From Deltaproteobacteria bacterium (lineage in GTDB: Bacteria > Desulfobacterota > Syntrophobacteria > Syntrophobacterales > Syntrophobacteraceae): a stretch of 33,424 bases of DNA. The notes below the pieces were generated by a model, which was given only the letters and a program-made list of their open reading frames with translations, did not search any database and was not told where the DNA came from. The translations under genes were made by a program, and so were the position numbers. Below are positions 8,157 through 16,464 of this stretch, piece after piece; position 1 is the stretch's first letter, and each line of letters opens with the position of its first letter. Where the stretch lies: the NCBI GenBank assembly GCA_021813685.1, contig JAKAJS010000162.1, positions 1-33,424 of the forward strand, in the 5' to 3' direction.

Positions 8157-9731
8157 TTACGTAGGGGCTTTAGAAGGCTCGGTTTGTGCAATCTCTGCTT
8201 CCTTGAGCTTCCCGCCCGATGAGTCGCTAAGTAGATAATATGGATAGCGTGCCCCCATGATCCGAGCCCGAGCTAGGGCCAAGGCTACTCGCGAAGTGTC
8301 AATTGTAATCCAACGCCTGCCCCATTGCTCAGCCACATACGCCGTGGTGCCAGAGCCACAGGTCGGGTCAATCACTAGATCCCCAGGATCAGTAGCCATT
8401 AAAATGCAACGTTCAACAACCTTGGTGTTGGTTTGAACCACGTAAAGTTTGTCTTCGGTAAAATTCCCCGACCCCGTGTCTGTCCAGATGTTACCATGGA
8501 CCGCCGCATCAAAATCGGTGTGGAATCGCACATATCGAATCGAGTTCTCTGCAGCATGGATACGATTAGCTCTTGCTAGTCTCTCAATTCCCTGAGGGTA
8601 ATTAGCCTTCCAGTGAGAGTTCTTCCCCCAACTATCATATGTCTTACCCCGGAAGATAAACGGTTGTGGCTCTTTTGATCTCCCTTGAGACAATATATTA
8701 TCGGGTTCGTATGGACGTGCTCCTTTCGGTAATATTTCCTCACCACGTTTCTCTTTTGCTGTTACGCCACGATAAGTGGCGTCCTCAAACATCAGCCATT
8801 TAGCATTCCCCTCACCAAGAACGAATTCCTTACGGTAGAAAGGCGGATTTGACTTTCCGGCCGCTTTATCCTTGGCGTACCACAGTACGAAATCGGACAT
8901 ATTCCCGAGATATCTCGCTTCAAATCCTGTTGTTGTCTGGATTGAAATTAGGCTGATAAAATTCCTGTCGCCAAAAACCTCGTCCAGCAGAGCACGGACT
9001 CGGTGAACATTCTCATCTCCTATTTGAATGAAGATGGAACCGGAATTGGCGAGAAGGTCACGCGCGACTGTGAGTCGGTCGCGTAGGTAGGTCAAATACG
9101 AATGAATCCCGTCCCGCCAAGTATCACGAAACGCCTTCACCTGTTCCGGCTCACGGGTGATATGGTCGGTGTTGCCATCTTTCACATCGCGACTGGTTGT
9201 TGACCACTGAAAATTAGAGTTGAATTTAATCCCGTAGGGAGGATCGATATAGATGCACTGAACTTTGCCGCGCAACCCTTCGCGTTCGGCCAGGGAGGCC
9301 ATCACCTGAAGGCTGTCGCCCAGGATCATGCGGTTGGACCAGTTGGCGTCGTGCTGATAGAACTCGGTCTTTGCGTTTTCGCCCGGCAGGCCGTTGAAGT
9401 CGGCGAACAGGTTGATCTGCTGCGGCTTACCAACTTTTTCCTGCTTCCTCGTCTGGCGAACCAGGTCGTCTACGAGCACCTTGGGATGGACCTTCTCCTG
9501 GATGTATAGCGGCGGGGCCTGGACTATCAAATCGGACCAGTCCCGCTCGTCTTTACCACGCCAGACCAGTTGCGGATCGAGGTCCCGGTTGCGACGCTCA
9601 TAGGCCACTCGAATGGGGCTTTGCTCTTCCTTGCGCATGACCGACTGGTATTCGGCGGTAGGAATGTTTTTACGCGAAGCATCCGCGTGCGTGATGGTTT
9701 CAATGGTCTTTGTCGTTGTCATCTTTGCCAT
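8157..9731 (-). CDS. Type III-like site-specific adenine DNA methyltransferase (Mod), N-terminal catalytic part
   Basis: A 524-residue product that holds both catalytic motifs: the DPPY motif IV at 163-166 (IYIDPPYGIKFNSNF) and, near residue 455, the AdoMet-binding motif I (DPTCGSGTTAYVAEQWG). IV before I defines a beta-class N6-adenine or N4-cytosine methylase, the class of type III Mod subunits. The part between them is visibly more AT-rich and less conserved, as expected for the target recognition domain. The start follows the res stop by one base (TAA-G-ATG). The protein ends at a TAA inside the family-typical frame, so it lacks about 400 C-terminal residues. Methylation activity may survive, but contact with the restriction subunit may not. 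Confidence 0.85.
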   Translation of the reverse strand: MAKMTTTKTIETITHADASRKNIPTAEYQSVMRKEEQSPIRVAYERRNRDLDPQLVWRGKDERDWSDLIVQAPPLYIQEKVHPKVLVDDLVRQTRKQEKVGKPQQINLFADFNGLPGENAKTEFYQHDANWSNRMILGDSLQVMASLAEREGLRGKVQCIYIDPPYGIKFNSNFQWSTTSRDVKDGNTDHITREPEQVKAFRDTWRDGIHSYLTYLRDRLTVARDLLANSGSIFIQIGDENVHRVRALLDEVFGDRNFISLISIQTTTGFEARYLGNMSDFVLWYAKDKAAGKSNPPFYRKEFVLGEGNAKWLMFEDATYRGVTAKEKRGEEILPKGARPYEPDNILSQGRSKEPQPFIFRGKTYDSWGKNSHWKANYPQGIERLARANRIHAAENSIRYVRFHTDFDAAVHGNIWTDTGSGNFTEDKLYVVQTNTKVVERCILMATDPGDLVIDPTCGSGTTAYVAEQWGRRWITIDTSRVALALARARIMGARYPYYLLSDSSGGKLKEAEIAQTEPSKAPT

Positions 9732-9732
9732 C

Positions 9733-12700
9733 TTATTTCCTTAGACCTCCGGCGGGCTGGGGAGCTATGGAATCGATCATCCGGTTAAACCTTTCCTCAA
9801 CTTTTGCCTTGAAATCGGTCTCGATCCGGTAGATCTCGGTAAATTCCGCAAATGCCCATCGACCATACCGACCATTATTATTCACTCCGGGTATCCAGTA
9901 GGTCTCCATGGTTGTTTTCTTATCTTTGGCATCTTCACGCCTGTATCCCTTAATTTCGACGATCAGGTGCAGCGGATCTTCCGAGCCGTCTTCTACCAGA
10001 ACGATGAAATCGGGCCTGTACTGGCGCGTCTCGGAGCCGTATCGGTAGGGGACTTCCAGGCCAAGGTTATGGTTTTTGACGTAAGCCACGACGCGGGGGT
10101 GGGATTCGGCAACCCGGCAAAACTCGGCCTCCCAGTCGCTGTCGAGAATGACCCAATTGATGTGACACCGGCGAGCATCCGTCTCCCAGCGTTCCTTCCT
10201 GGACGTGTTGAAATTCACGTGCATGGTGGATCCGGTTGGGTTATAGGGGTCGAGCACGGCCTTAATGGGGCGCTCGCCCGATAGAGAGCGGGTGATCGCG
10301 GCGGTAATGCGTTCGCAGGCCATGTCGGCCAATTCCTGGTACATCAGCAGTGCGGGATAAGTATCGCCTTTGCAGACCAGGCAGTTATCGAGCCACTGTT
10401 TTGTGATCCGCTTCAGTTGCCCGAACAGATAGAGTTTCGGCTCTTCTTCGGGATCGCGCCATTTCGTGTATAGCAGACGCTTGGCGACGTGAAACAGCAG
10501 TGTCGAGCGCCTCAGGTCTCCCAGGTGCTCGAGCGTCAGGTCAACGGCTTCGCCGATGATACCCTGATCTCTGGTGATCGACGGCCCCACGAGATCGGGG
10601 GTAAGCTCCAGGATGGAGTCATCGTTGAACTCCGCCGTGAGCCGCTCCTGCGGAAGCTCGACCCGGTAGCCTGCCACGCGCGGGAACCGGATTTCGAGAT
10701 GATCTCGATCGGGACGAACAGCCTTAACCTGGATGGTATCGCGGGGAGGCTGCGGCGGGGCCACAACAGGCCTGGCGGTAAAATCGAATGGAATCCCCAG
10801 AACGTCGGCGTATTCGACGTTAAACAAGCCCTCTTCATTGAGATCGTAGGACTGACGACGCAGCGCCCGTCCGATGACCTGTTCGCAAAGGAGCTGCGTT
10901 CCGAAGGCGCGTATGCCGAGAACATGGGTAACGGTGTTGGCGTCCCAGCCTTCGGTCAGCATCGAAACGGACACGACGCAACGGATTGATTCCCCGAGGC
11001 GGCCCTTCTTGCCGACGGTATTCATGACTTCCCGGAGCAGGTCCTGATCGCCGATGTTCTCTGCCTGGCGGACATCGCCGGTGCGCTCGATAATTTCACG
11101 GCGGAAACGGTCGATCAGAGCCGAAGCTGCGTCCCGGAAGTTCTTGTCCAACGCATCGCCTGATTCAAGCTGCTCGCTGTCGATCAACAGAGTGTGGGGG
11201 CGGGCAAGCTGATTGCCGTGCTCGTCGAAGTTCCGGAACAGTTCGAGCCGACCGTTTTCAAGGGTTGTCGAACCGTCTTCGTTCTCCCGGTTAAAGCCCG
11301 AGATGTAATCATAGACGAGCTTGGATGTCGAGGTGTTGTTGCAGACCACGATAAAGCAGGGAGGAACGTGAATGCCATTTTCCTTCCACAGGTTGTATGT
11401 CTTTTCATAGTGACCGTAGAGCGCCTCAAGCGCCGTTTGAAGTTCCACAGGAAGGCTGAGCGGATCGAGGGTCTTCGATTTGCCCCGGCCTTTCTTGGGC
11501 ATGCGTTTGCGGATATGTTCCCAGAGGTTGCGGAATTTGGGCATCTCTCCACCGGGGATGTTGTCGGCAACGGGCACCCGCGGGAGCTTGACGATCCCGC
11601 ACTCGATGGCGTCCATCAGGGAGAAGTCACTCATCGTCCAGGGAAACAGGGTGCCTTCGGCATAGCCGGAGCCGCGCAAGAAGAAGGGAGTGGCCGATAA
11701 ATCAAAGATACGAGGCACGCCAAGCTTGCGGTTAACGGCTTCCAACCCCGAAATCCAGAGGCGCGCCGCCTCGTTGTTCTTTTCCGCCTCTTCCTTTTCG
11801 TCGCCCTGCAAATCGCCTTCAGTATCGCCGTTGGGTTTTTCACGATAGCAGTGGTGGGCCTCATCGTTCAACACAAGGATATTTTTCATGCCCATTAAAT
11901 CGGGCATCACCCGCTGGAGCATCTGTCCTTCGGTTTCCAACGTGTTTAACGCTTCCCCACGGCCCTGGAGGAGCGAGCGTCCTCCCTTCGAAAGCTCCAT
12001 CCGCTCGCGAAGTTTAAAGGCATGATAGTTGGTTATGACTATTTTTGCCCGGTCCAGTTCCCCCAGCAGGTCACTCGGCACCAGTTCACGGCTTGCATAG
12101 TAACTGTCCGGATCGTTAGGCTGGAGCACACGCAACCGGTCCCGGATTGTCAGACCGGGTGTGACGACCAGAAAACCTCGCGTGAATTTCCTGCTGCCGG
12201 GTCGTCGCACCGCGTTGATTGTCTGCCAGGCAACGAGCATGGCCATGATAGTGGTTTTACCAGCACCCGTGGCAAGCTTTAGAGCCAGGCGCATAAGCTC
12301 CGGGTTTGCCTCGTGGTTGGCATCGGCAAGGTGTTCGAGAAAGATTTTACCGGCCTTCCCCGCCTTCGGCGCGACCTCGGAAAGCCAGATGGCAGTCTCG
12401 ACGGCCTCCACCTGGCAGAAAAACGGGCGGAAGTTGTTGAACTTATGGTGTCGCCAATGCTGGAGAAGACGTGCGGTTTCCGGCGTAACCTGCCAGTCGT
12501 TTGGATTGGGCAAACGCCGCCACGCGTCCACATGGGAGCGGAGCGTATTTATAATGCCGGTGGGGTCGTAGCGCTGCTCCCGGGTGGAAAGCCCTTTGCC
12601 GTCACCGAAAAGCAGATTGAGTTGTTGTCCGGCTGAATCCTTGCGTTTTCTAGGCTTCGGGATGGGGGTGATAAACTTTGCGCGGCGGCGTTTCTCAATA

Positions 12701-12801
12701 ATTCGTTGCGTGGGCTGGCCATCGTCGTCAAGCTCCCAGTGCCGCATCGGGTATTCGTATGGAGAGTTGAGGACGGGCTTTTCGAAGAATCGATTATCCA
12801 T
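9733..12801 (-). CDS. Type III-like restriction endonuclease subunit (Res, BPTD_3080-type)
   Basis: A 1022-residue ATP-dependent restriction subunit. The superfamily 2 helicase core shows Walker A LATGAGKTT at about 177-184, DEAH box at 313-316 (LVLNDEAHHCYRE), motif III FDLSATPFF near 367 and motif VI CEQVIGRALRR. A PD-(D/E)xK nuclease lies at the C-terminus: YRPDF near 928-932 followed by VEIKGYR near 948-954. The frame is open upstream to 12900, but I chose 12801 because an AGGAGGAG site lies nine bases before this ATG and the family begins with MDN-type sequences. It is the first gene of the defence operon. The gene appears intact, in contrast to its methylase. Confidence 0.9.
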   Translation of the reverse strand: MDNRFFEKPVLNSPYEYPMRHWELDDDGQPTQRIIEKRRRAKFITPIPKPRKRKDSAGQQLNLLFGDGKGLSTREQRYDPTGIINTLRSHVDAWRRLPNPNDWQVTPETARLLQHWRHHKFNNFRPFFCQVEAVETAIWLSEVAPKAGKAGKIFLEHLADANHEANPELMRLALKLATGAGKTTIMAMLVAWQTINAVRRPGSRKFTRGFLVVTPGLTIRDRLRVLQPNDPDSYYASRELVPSDLLGELDRAKIVITNYHAFKLRERMELSKGGRSLLQGRGEALNTLETEGQMLQRVMPDLMGMKNILVLNDEAHHCYREKPNGDTEGDLQGDEKEEAEKNNEAARLWISGLEAVNRKLGVPRIFDLSATPFFLRGSGYAEGTLFPWTMSDFSLMDAIECGIVKLPRVPVADNIPGGEMPKFRNLWEHIRKRMPKKGRGKSKTLDPLSLPVELQTALEALYGHYEKTYNLWKENGIHVPPCFIVVCNNTSTSKLVYDYISGFNRENEDGSTTLENGRLELFRNFDEHGNQLARPHTLLIDSEQLESGDALDKNFRDAASALIDRFRREIIERTGDVRQAENIGDQDLLREVMNTVGKKGRLGESIRCVVSVSMLTEGWDANTVTHVLGIRAFGTQLLCEQVIGRALRRQSYDLNEEGLFNVEYADVLGIPFDFTARPVVAPPQPPRDTIQVKAVRPDRDHLEIRFPRVAGYRVELPQERLTAEFNDDSILELTPDLVGPSITRDQGIIGEAVDLTLEHLGDLRRSTLLFHVAKRLLYTKWRDPEEEPKLYLFGQLKRITKQWLDNCLVCKGDTYPALLMYQELADMACERITAAITRSLSGERPIKAVLDPYNPTGSTMHVNFNTSRKERWETDARRCHINWVILDSDWEAEFCRVAESHPRVVAYVKNHNLGLEVPYRYGSETRQYRPDFIVLVEDGSEDPLHLIVEIKGYRREDAKDKKTTMETYWIPGVNNNGRYGRWAFAEFTEIYRIETDFKAKVEERFNRMIDSIAPQPAGGLRK

Positions 12802-12890
12802 GCTTTCGCTCTCCTCCTGATACCACCACCGAGGGAAAGTACAGTTGCAAACCATGAGCCGCTGATAGAAGAATTCGGATTGGAATATCC

Positions 12891-12919
12891 CGGATAGCAC
12901 GTGCAGTGGAACTCGTCAA
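12891..12919 (-). promoter_or_regulatory. Possible promoter of the defence operon
   Basis: On the minus strand TTGACG and TATCCG are spaced by 17 bases, about 90 bases before the chosen start of the restriction gene. The -10 box is weak. No other candidate with better spacing was seen in this stretch. Confidence 0.3.
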
Positions 12920-12979
12920 CAATTGGAATAGCGTGGAAGATCTTGTGAAAGAGATCTACGTTGGGCAACTACGCCGGGG

Positions 12980-13144
12980 ATGCGACACACTTGGCATGAA
13001 AAGAAAAAACGCCAAAGCATCCGCCGGCGCAAGCAGATTGTAACCATACGGCTCGATGCGGACATTCTCGAATGGTTCCGGGAAAAGCCCGGGTATCAGA
13101 CCTACATGAAAGCTCGCGGCCTCAGGCGCCGAGTGCTTCTTTGA
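12980..13144 (+). pseudogene. BrnA-like antitoxin remnant
   Basis: A 54-codon frame starting MRHTWHEKKK. Its centre, RRRKQIVTIRLDADILEWFRE, then PGYQT, resembles the DNA-binding ribbon-helix-helix region of BrnA antitoxins (RLDADVLEWF...GYQTRINAVLR). After GYQT the similarity stops and the frame ends in an unrelated arginine-rich tail. No BrnT-like toxin precedes it. The 3' end overlaps convergently with the next gene by 23 bases. I read it as the debris of a BrnTA module lost when the neighbouring genes arrived or decayed. Short length leaves real doubt. Confidence 0.45.
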
Positions 13145-13484
13145 GCCACTTCTCCAGTTCCTCGGAAATGGCGTACACCCCCACTCCCGGCTTTCTGCCC
13201 GCCGCTGCTACAGCCCGTGCCACCATCTCGGCTGGGGCGTGGATTTTGGCGATCTCATCGGCCTCTTTCATCGTTCTGCGAATGAGAGTCACCCGGACCG
13301 GTTTTTCCCAATCATAGATCACGAAATAGAAAGACTCCTGATCGGCAAATCTTACGGCTCGATCTTTTCGCGCCCACCCTGTCCCCCATTCCAGATAGGT
13401 CTCAACGGCCAGCTCCGGCGTCATCTCCCAGTCCAGCCGGTCGACGATTTCCCTGTGTCCCTTCAGCTCTTCCAGCCCCCACAT
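13122..13484 (-). CDS. Small conserved hypothetical protein (DVU0772-like)
   Basis: A 120-residue soluble protein without signal peptide or membrane segment. From memory it resembles a small family seen in sulfate reducers (DVU0772 of Desulfovibrio): HREIVDRLDWEMTPELAVETYLEWGTGW, FYFVIYDWEKPVRVTLIRR and a C-terminal EELEKWLKEAL are the recognisable stretches. The start is preceded by GAGGAGGGGG, an excellent ribosome site. The gene stands alone between a toxin-antitoxin pair and the defence operon, all on the minus strand. I do not know a function. Confidence 0.7.
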   Translation of the reverse strand: MWGLEELKGHREIVDRLDWEMTPELAVETYLEWGTGWARKDRAVRFADQESFYFVIYDWEKPVRVTLIRRTMKEADEIAKIHAPAEMVARAVAAAGRKPGVGVYAISEELEKWLKEALGA

Positions 13485-13616
13485 GCAATCCCCCTCCTCG
13501 AGCGTCTACACTCTCGTTATGCCGACAGTCTATTTTTCACACCTTGTCAGCCGTAAATATAATCATACCGGCATTCAGAGAATGGAAAGCAAAATGGAAA
13601 GAGGGGCCAAATTCGA

Positions 13617-13997
13617 TTATCCGTTTTTTTTCGCCGCATATCGGACCCCGTCGATTTTCTCGAAATCGGAATCCTGGGTCCACAGGGTTGCCCGGTACAT
13701 CCTTGAGGTGGCAAGAATGATGCTGTCGGCCATCGGCAGGCGAAATTCGATACTTATTTTTGCGGCAAAAATTGAAATTTCTGCCGTGAGGTCCACAACC
13801 AAACCCTGCTGCATGAGCGCTACGGCTTGCAGTGCGTCGATTTCCCCGCGTTGACGGAGAACTGCTTTAAAGACTTCATAAATCGTGATGGACGGGACGA
13901 CCAGATCGGACGACTGGGCCAGAGGGCGTGAAAAAAAAGATGCGTTGGGACCGTCAGTGAAATACTCAAGCCAGCCTGATGAATCGACCAGATTCAT
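13617..13997 (-). CDS. vapC: PIN-domain toxin (VapC-like)
   Basis: A 126-residue PIN-domain ribonuclease. The acidic active-site set is visible: Asp5 (NLVDSSGWLEYF), Glu41 (TIYEVFK), Asp91 (MADSIILA) and Asp109/Asp111 (TQDSDF). VapC toxins of this kind cut specific RNAs such as tRNA and are held inactive by the antitoxin. The start overlaps the antitoxin stop by four bases (ATGA), the usual coupling. It ends in a patch of lysines. The target RNA cannot be predicted. Confidence 0.88.
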   Translation of the reverse strand: MNLVDSSGWLEYFTDGPNASFFSRPLAQSSDLVVPSITIYEVFKAVLRQRGEIDALQAVALMQQGLVVDLTAEISIFAAKISIEFRLPMADSIILATSRMYRATLWTQDSDFEKIDGVRYAAKKNG

Positions 13998-14200
13998 ACT
14001 CTGTCGGTTTCTCTTTCTACAGTGGTATCGATTCCTTTGAGAAACCCCCTCATTTCCGAAATTTTTCTGAGAGGAATCATCTCGATCCTATTCTCGTAGA
14101 CAATCATCTGGACCTTTTGGCCCGGGGAGAGTTTCAAGGCATCCCGAAGCTTTTTGGGAATCACGACCTGGAACTTGGGGGAAATCTTGACGGCTTCCAT
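13994..14200 (-). CDS. vapB: AbrB/MazE-type antitoxin (VapB-like)
   Basis: A 68-residue DNA-binding antitoxin. The first 45 residues form a SpoVT-AbrB swapped-hairpin domain (KISPKFQVVIPKKLRDALKL, GQKVQMIVYENRIEMIPL). The rest should be the toxin-binding tail. A GGAGAA site precedes the ATG. It is the first gene of the vapBC operon and likely represses it by binding the repeats upstream. Confidence 0.88.
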   Translation of the reverse strand: MEAVKISPKFQVVIPKKLRDALKLSPGQKVQMIVYENRIEMIPLRKISEMRGFLKGIDTTVERETDRV

Positions 14201-14216
14201 ACGGTTTCTCCATCGA

Positions 14217-14260
14217 TACTATTTTCGTACTATTTTAGCTCGGAAAGCAGGGTTTTGCAA
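14217..14260 (-). promoter_or_regulatory. vapBC promoter with tandem operator repeats
   Basis: On the minus strand TTGCAA and TAAAAT are separated by exactly 17 bases. Two direct copies of a 9-base word (TACTATTTT on the plus strand, at 14217-14225 and 14228-14236) lie one helical turn apart over the -10 box and start site. This is a fitting place for VapB or VapBC autorepression. Confidence 0.5.
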
Positions 14261-14580
14261 GCAGCAGGCGGAGAGCCGCCCCGCCTCTTCTGCCCAAGGT
14301 ACCGCGAGGGTCGGCGCCTGACGGCCGGGCTATCCGGCTGCGCCGCCGGGAATTTCTTTGCGGGCCGGTTTTTTTCAGGTCACGCAAAAGCCATTTTGCC
14401 GTTATAATACTTACATTAGGAACTACGGCTTGACGGCTGGCGTTGCAGTCGGGAAGCGCCGCTGCCTCCGGCGGTGGCGGGGCCCTATTGGGAAAGCGGC
14501 GGAAAAAGCCGCAGTTGGATGTTTTCCTTCGTAGTGACTAAGGCGGGCCTCATCATAGTGAGTGCCAATGGAGGCTGGTA
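14261..14580 (+). other. Structured intergenic region and possible leader of the DUF151 gene
   Basis: No gene is seen in this stretch. A perfect -10 box TATAAT lies at 14403-14408 but without a good -35 box. After it the would-be transcript holds two hairpins: GCCGCTGCC/GGCGGTGGC around 14456-14480 and GCGGC/GCCGC around 14497-14513. Upstream are several GC-rich inverted repeats ending in a T run near 14368-14375, which could serve as a weak terminator. I recognise no known riboswitch. Confidence 0.3.
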
Positions 14581-15036
14581 ATGGAGTGTAGCGAGTTTGT
14601 CGAGATCGGGGAAGTCTTCGTAAAAACGGACCGGACCCAGGGCAACATGGTGATCCTGAAGCGGTCGGAAGAAGACAGCCATTATTTTCTCATGTTCGTC
14701 GGCGACGCCGAGATCACTGCGATAGCCAAGGAAAAGGGACTCGTCGAGCCAAAGCGGCCCCTCACCCACGACATCTATCTGACCATACTCGGGCGGAGCG
14801 GCGTTGCGTTCGAGAAGATCGAGATATACGAAATGCGGGAAAACACCTTTTACGCCAAAATCTATGCCCGCATCAACGGAGAGACGGCCATCTTCGATGC
14901 GCGTCCGAGCGATGCGGTCGCCCTGGCGCTCCACGAAAAGTGCCCCATCCTGGTGAGCAAGAAACTTCTGCGGGTGGAGCTCACCGCGGAGGAAGTCCAG
15001 GAATTCGAGATGATCGTAAAGACCGTAAAGTTTTGA
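14581..15036 (+). CDS. DUF151 bifunctional nuclease family protein
   Basis: A 151-residue soluble protein of the DUF151 (bifunctional nuclease) family, a compact fold for which DNase and RNase activity has been reported in plants and which is widespread in bacteria. The conserved core is visible: LTHDIYLTILGRSGVAFEKI, FYAKIYAR and the signature FDARPSDAVALALHEKCPI at about 103-121. A GGAGG site six bases before the ATG fixes the start. It is transcribed alone. Its role in bacteria is poorly known, so only the family is assigned. Confidence 0.85.
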   Translation: MECSEFVEIGEVFVKTDRTQGNMVILKRSEEDSHYFLMFVGDAEITAIAKEKGLVEPKRPLTHDIYLTILGRSGVAFEKIEIYEMRENTFYAKIYARINGETAIFDARPSDAVALALHEKCPILVSKKLLRVELTAEEVQEFEMIVKTVKF

Positions 15037-15072
15037 TTTCCCTGGCTGATTAATCTTTGTCAAAGTATCCGT

Positions 15073-15101
15073 TTGACTTGCGGCGCCGTTTTGGATAGAG
15101 A
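15073..15101 (+). promoter_or_regulatory. Weak promoter-like site before a terminator
   Basis: TTGACT followed after 17 bases by TAGAGA. The -10 match is poor. If used, it would produce a transcript of about 70 bases ending at the terminator at 15151-15175. Confidence 0.2.
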
Positions 15102-15150
15102 CTCAGAGGTCTTCCGGGTCCCGCCCTCAAGGCTGTTGCACAAACGACCC

Positions 15151-15175
15151 AAGCCGGCGCGGGCCGGCTTTTTTG
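15151..15175 (+). terminator. Rho-independent terminator
   Basis: Perfect 8-base stem AAGCCGGC/GCCGGCTT with a GCGG loop, followed by a run of T. It lies 115 bases after the DUF151 stop and so could end that transcript or a short RNA starting in the gap. A second GC-rich hairpin (GGGGGC-TTTC-GCCCCC) follows near 15220. Confidence 0.75.
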
Positions 15176-15307
15176 TCTCGGACCGGGGCGGCCGGGCGCG
15201 AGCAAGGCGTAGAAGCGCGGGGGCTTTCGCCCCCTGCACCCCCACGCCGCTATGCGGCTCATTTTCGGCGACTGAACGAGGAATCTTTTCTCTGATAAGG
15301 ACACTTT

Positions 15308-16453
15308 ATGGCCATTTCTTCTTCCTCAGCCACGTTTACCCGATTTTTCGTCCCCGAACTCGAAGAAGGCGATTTCTGGAGCTTCGTGGATGAAAAACTC
15401 CGCGGGGGGGCGTTCACCGAACCCGACGACACTCAGATCGAAACGGCGGGTTTTGCCTCCTGGGAGGACTTTTTCGACTCCTCCTTTTCCTACGGCTCTT
15501 ACCGCAAGGGCGAATACGTGGCCTTCAATTTCCGGCTCGACCAAAAGAAGGTCCCCCCCATGGTGCTCAAGCAGTTCGTGCGTCAGTCGGTGCAAAAATA
15601 CCGGGACGAGCACGAGGGCAAATGGCCGAGCCGGTCGGAAAAGCAGGAAATTCAGGAGAACATGCAGGAGTATCTGATCAACCGCGCTTTTCCCCAACCC
15701 GGTTCCTGCGAGGTGGTGTGGACGCCGGCACGAAACATCATGCTCATCGGGACTTCGAGCCCCAAGATGCTGGATGCGTTTCTCGAGGTTTTCGAGCAGC
15801 AGTTTCATACCTATCCCGTCCCGCTCTACCATGCCCAGTGGGCGGCCAACATGCTCCCTCTCACCCCGGCGCAGAAGGATACCCTGAGTTCGATCGTCCC
15901 GCTCAAGTCTCCGACGGCACTCGAAGAGGGGCGGTTTCTGGGAACCGAATTTCTCACCTGGGTCTGGTACTATATCGAATGCCTGGGCGGATCGATCCAG
16001 GCGGCGGAAAAAACGGCCGACCTGCACCTGGGAGAGCGCATGACGCTTGTTCTTCCGGGAGATGGCAAGGAGCGGGTGGTATGCACGACCCAGGCGAACT
16101 TTCTGCACGAGGCGCGAACCGCACTTCGCCAGGGCAAAGTGGTCGATGAGGTCCAGCTGCTCCTGATTATCGGAGAGAACGAATACACTCTTACGCTGGA
16201 CAGCTCTCTTTGGGCGCTAAAGGGGGTAAAGACGCCCAAACAGCTCCCCGATTACGGCAGTGAAGACCCCGACGGACGCTTCCTTGAAAAGATGTATTTT
16301 CTCGAGGAGGTTTGTGCAGCTCTGGATGCGCTCTACATGCGCTTTCTTTCCGAGCGGCTCACGCCGGGGTGGGATTCCGACACGCGGGTGGAACTTCAAA
16401 AATGGATCGACGAGGGCGGCTCGGCGCCTGAAAGCCCCCCCGCCATCGTGTAG
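15308..16453 (+). CDS. RdgC-family recombination-associated protein
   Basis: A 381-residue soluble protein that I assign to the RdgC family from its overall pattern: an N-terminal SATFTRFFVPE strand and helix, a conserved GEYVAFNFRLDQKKVPPMVLKQFV segment and VVWTPARNIMLIGTSSPKMLDAFLEVFEQQF in the middle. RdgC of E. coli is a ring-forming DNA-binding protein that restrains RecA. This type from Desulfobacterota is longer than the E. coli protein (about 300 residues) and has an extra C-terminal half, so the role may differ. An AAGGA site lies before the start. Only 11 bases separate it from the next gene, so the two are probably co-transcribed. Confidence 0.65.
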   Translation: MAISSSSATFTRFFVPELEEGDFWSFVDEKLRGGAFTEPDDTQIETAGFASWEDFFDSSFSYGSYRKGEYVAFNFRLDQKKVPPMVLKQFVRQSVQKYRDEHEGKWPSRSEKQEIQENMQEYLINRAFPQPGSCEVVWTPARNIMLIGTSSPKMLDAFLEVFEQQFHTYPVPLYHAQWAANMLPLTPAQKDTLSSIVPLKSPTALEEGRFLGTEFLTWVWYYIECLGGSIQAAEKTADLHLGERMTLVLPGDGKERVVCTTQANFLHEARTALRQGKVVDEVQLLLIIGENEYTLTLDSSLWALKGVKTPKQLPDYGSEDPDGRFLEKMYFLEEVCAALDALYMRFLSERLTPGWDSDTRVELQKWIDEGGSAPESPPAIV

Positions 16454-16464
16454 ACGCGGGACAG

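Noticed and set aside
12802-12900. Upstream extension of the restriction gene to 12900
   Set aside because: The 33 extra residues are cysteine- and tryptophan-rich and atypical, while AGGAGGAG sits just before the ATG at 12801.
14456-14513. Known riboswitch before the DUF151 gene
   Set aside because: Hairpins are present, but no conserved core of a known class could be recognised.
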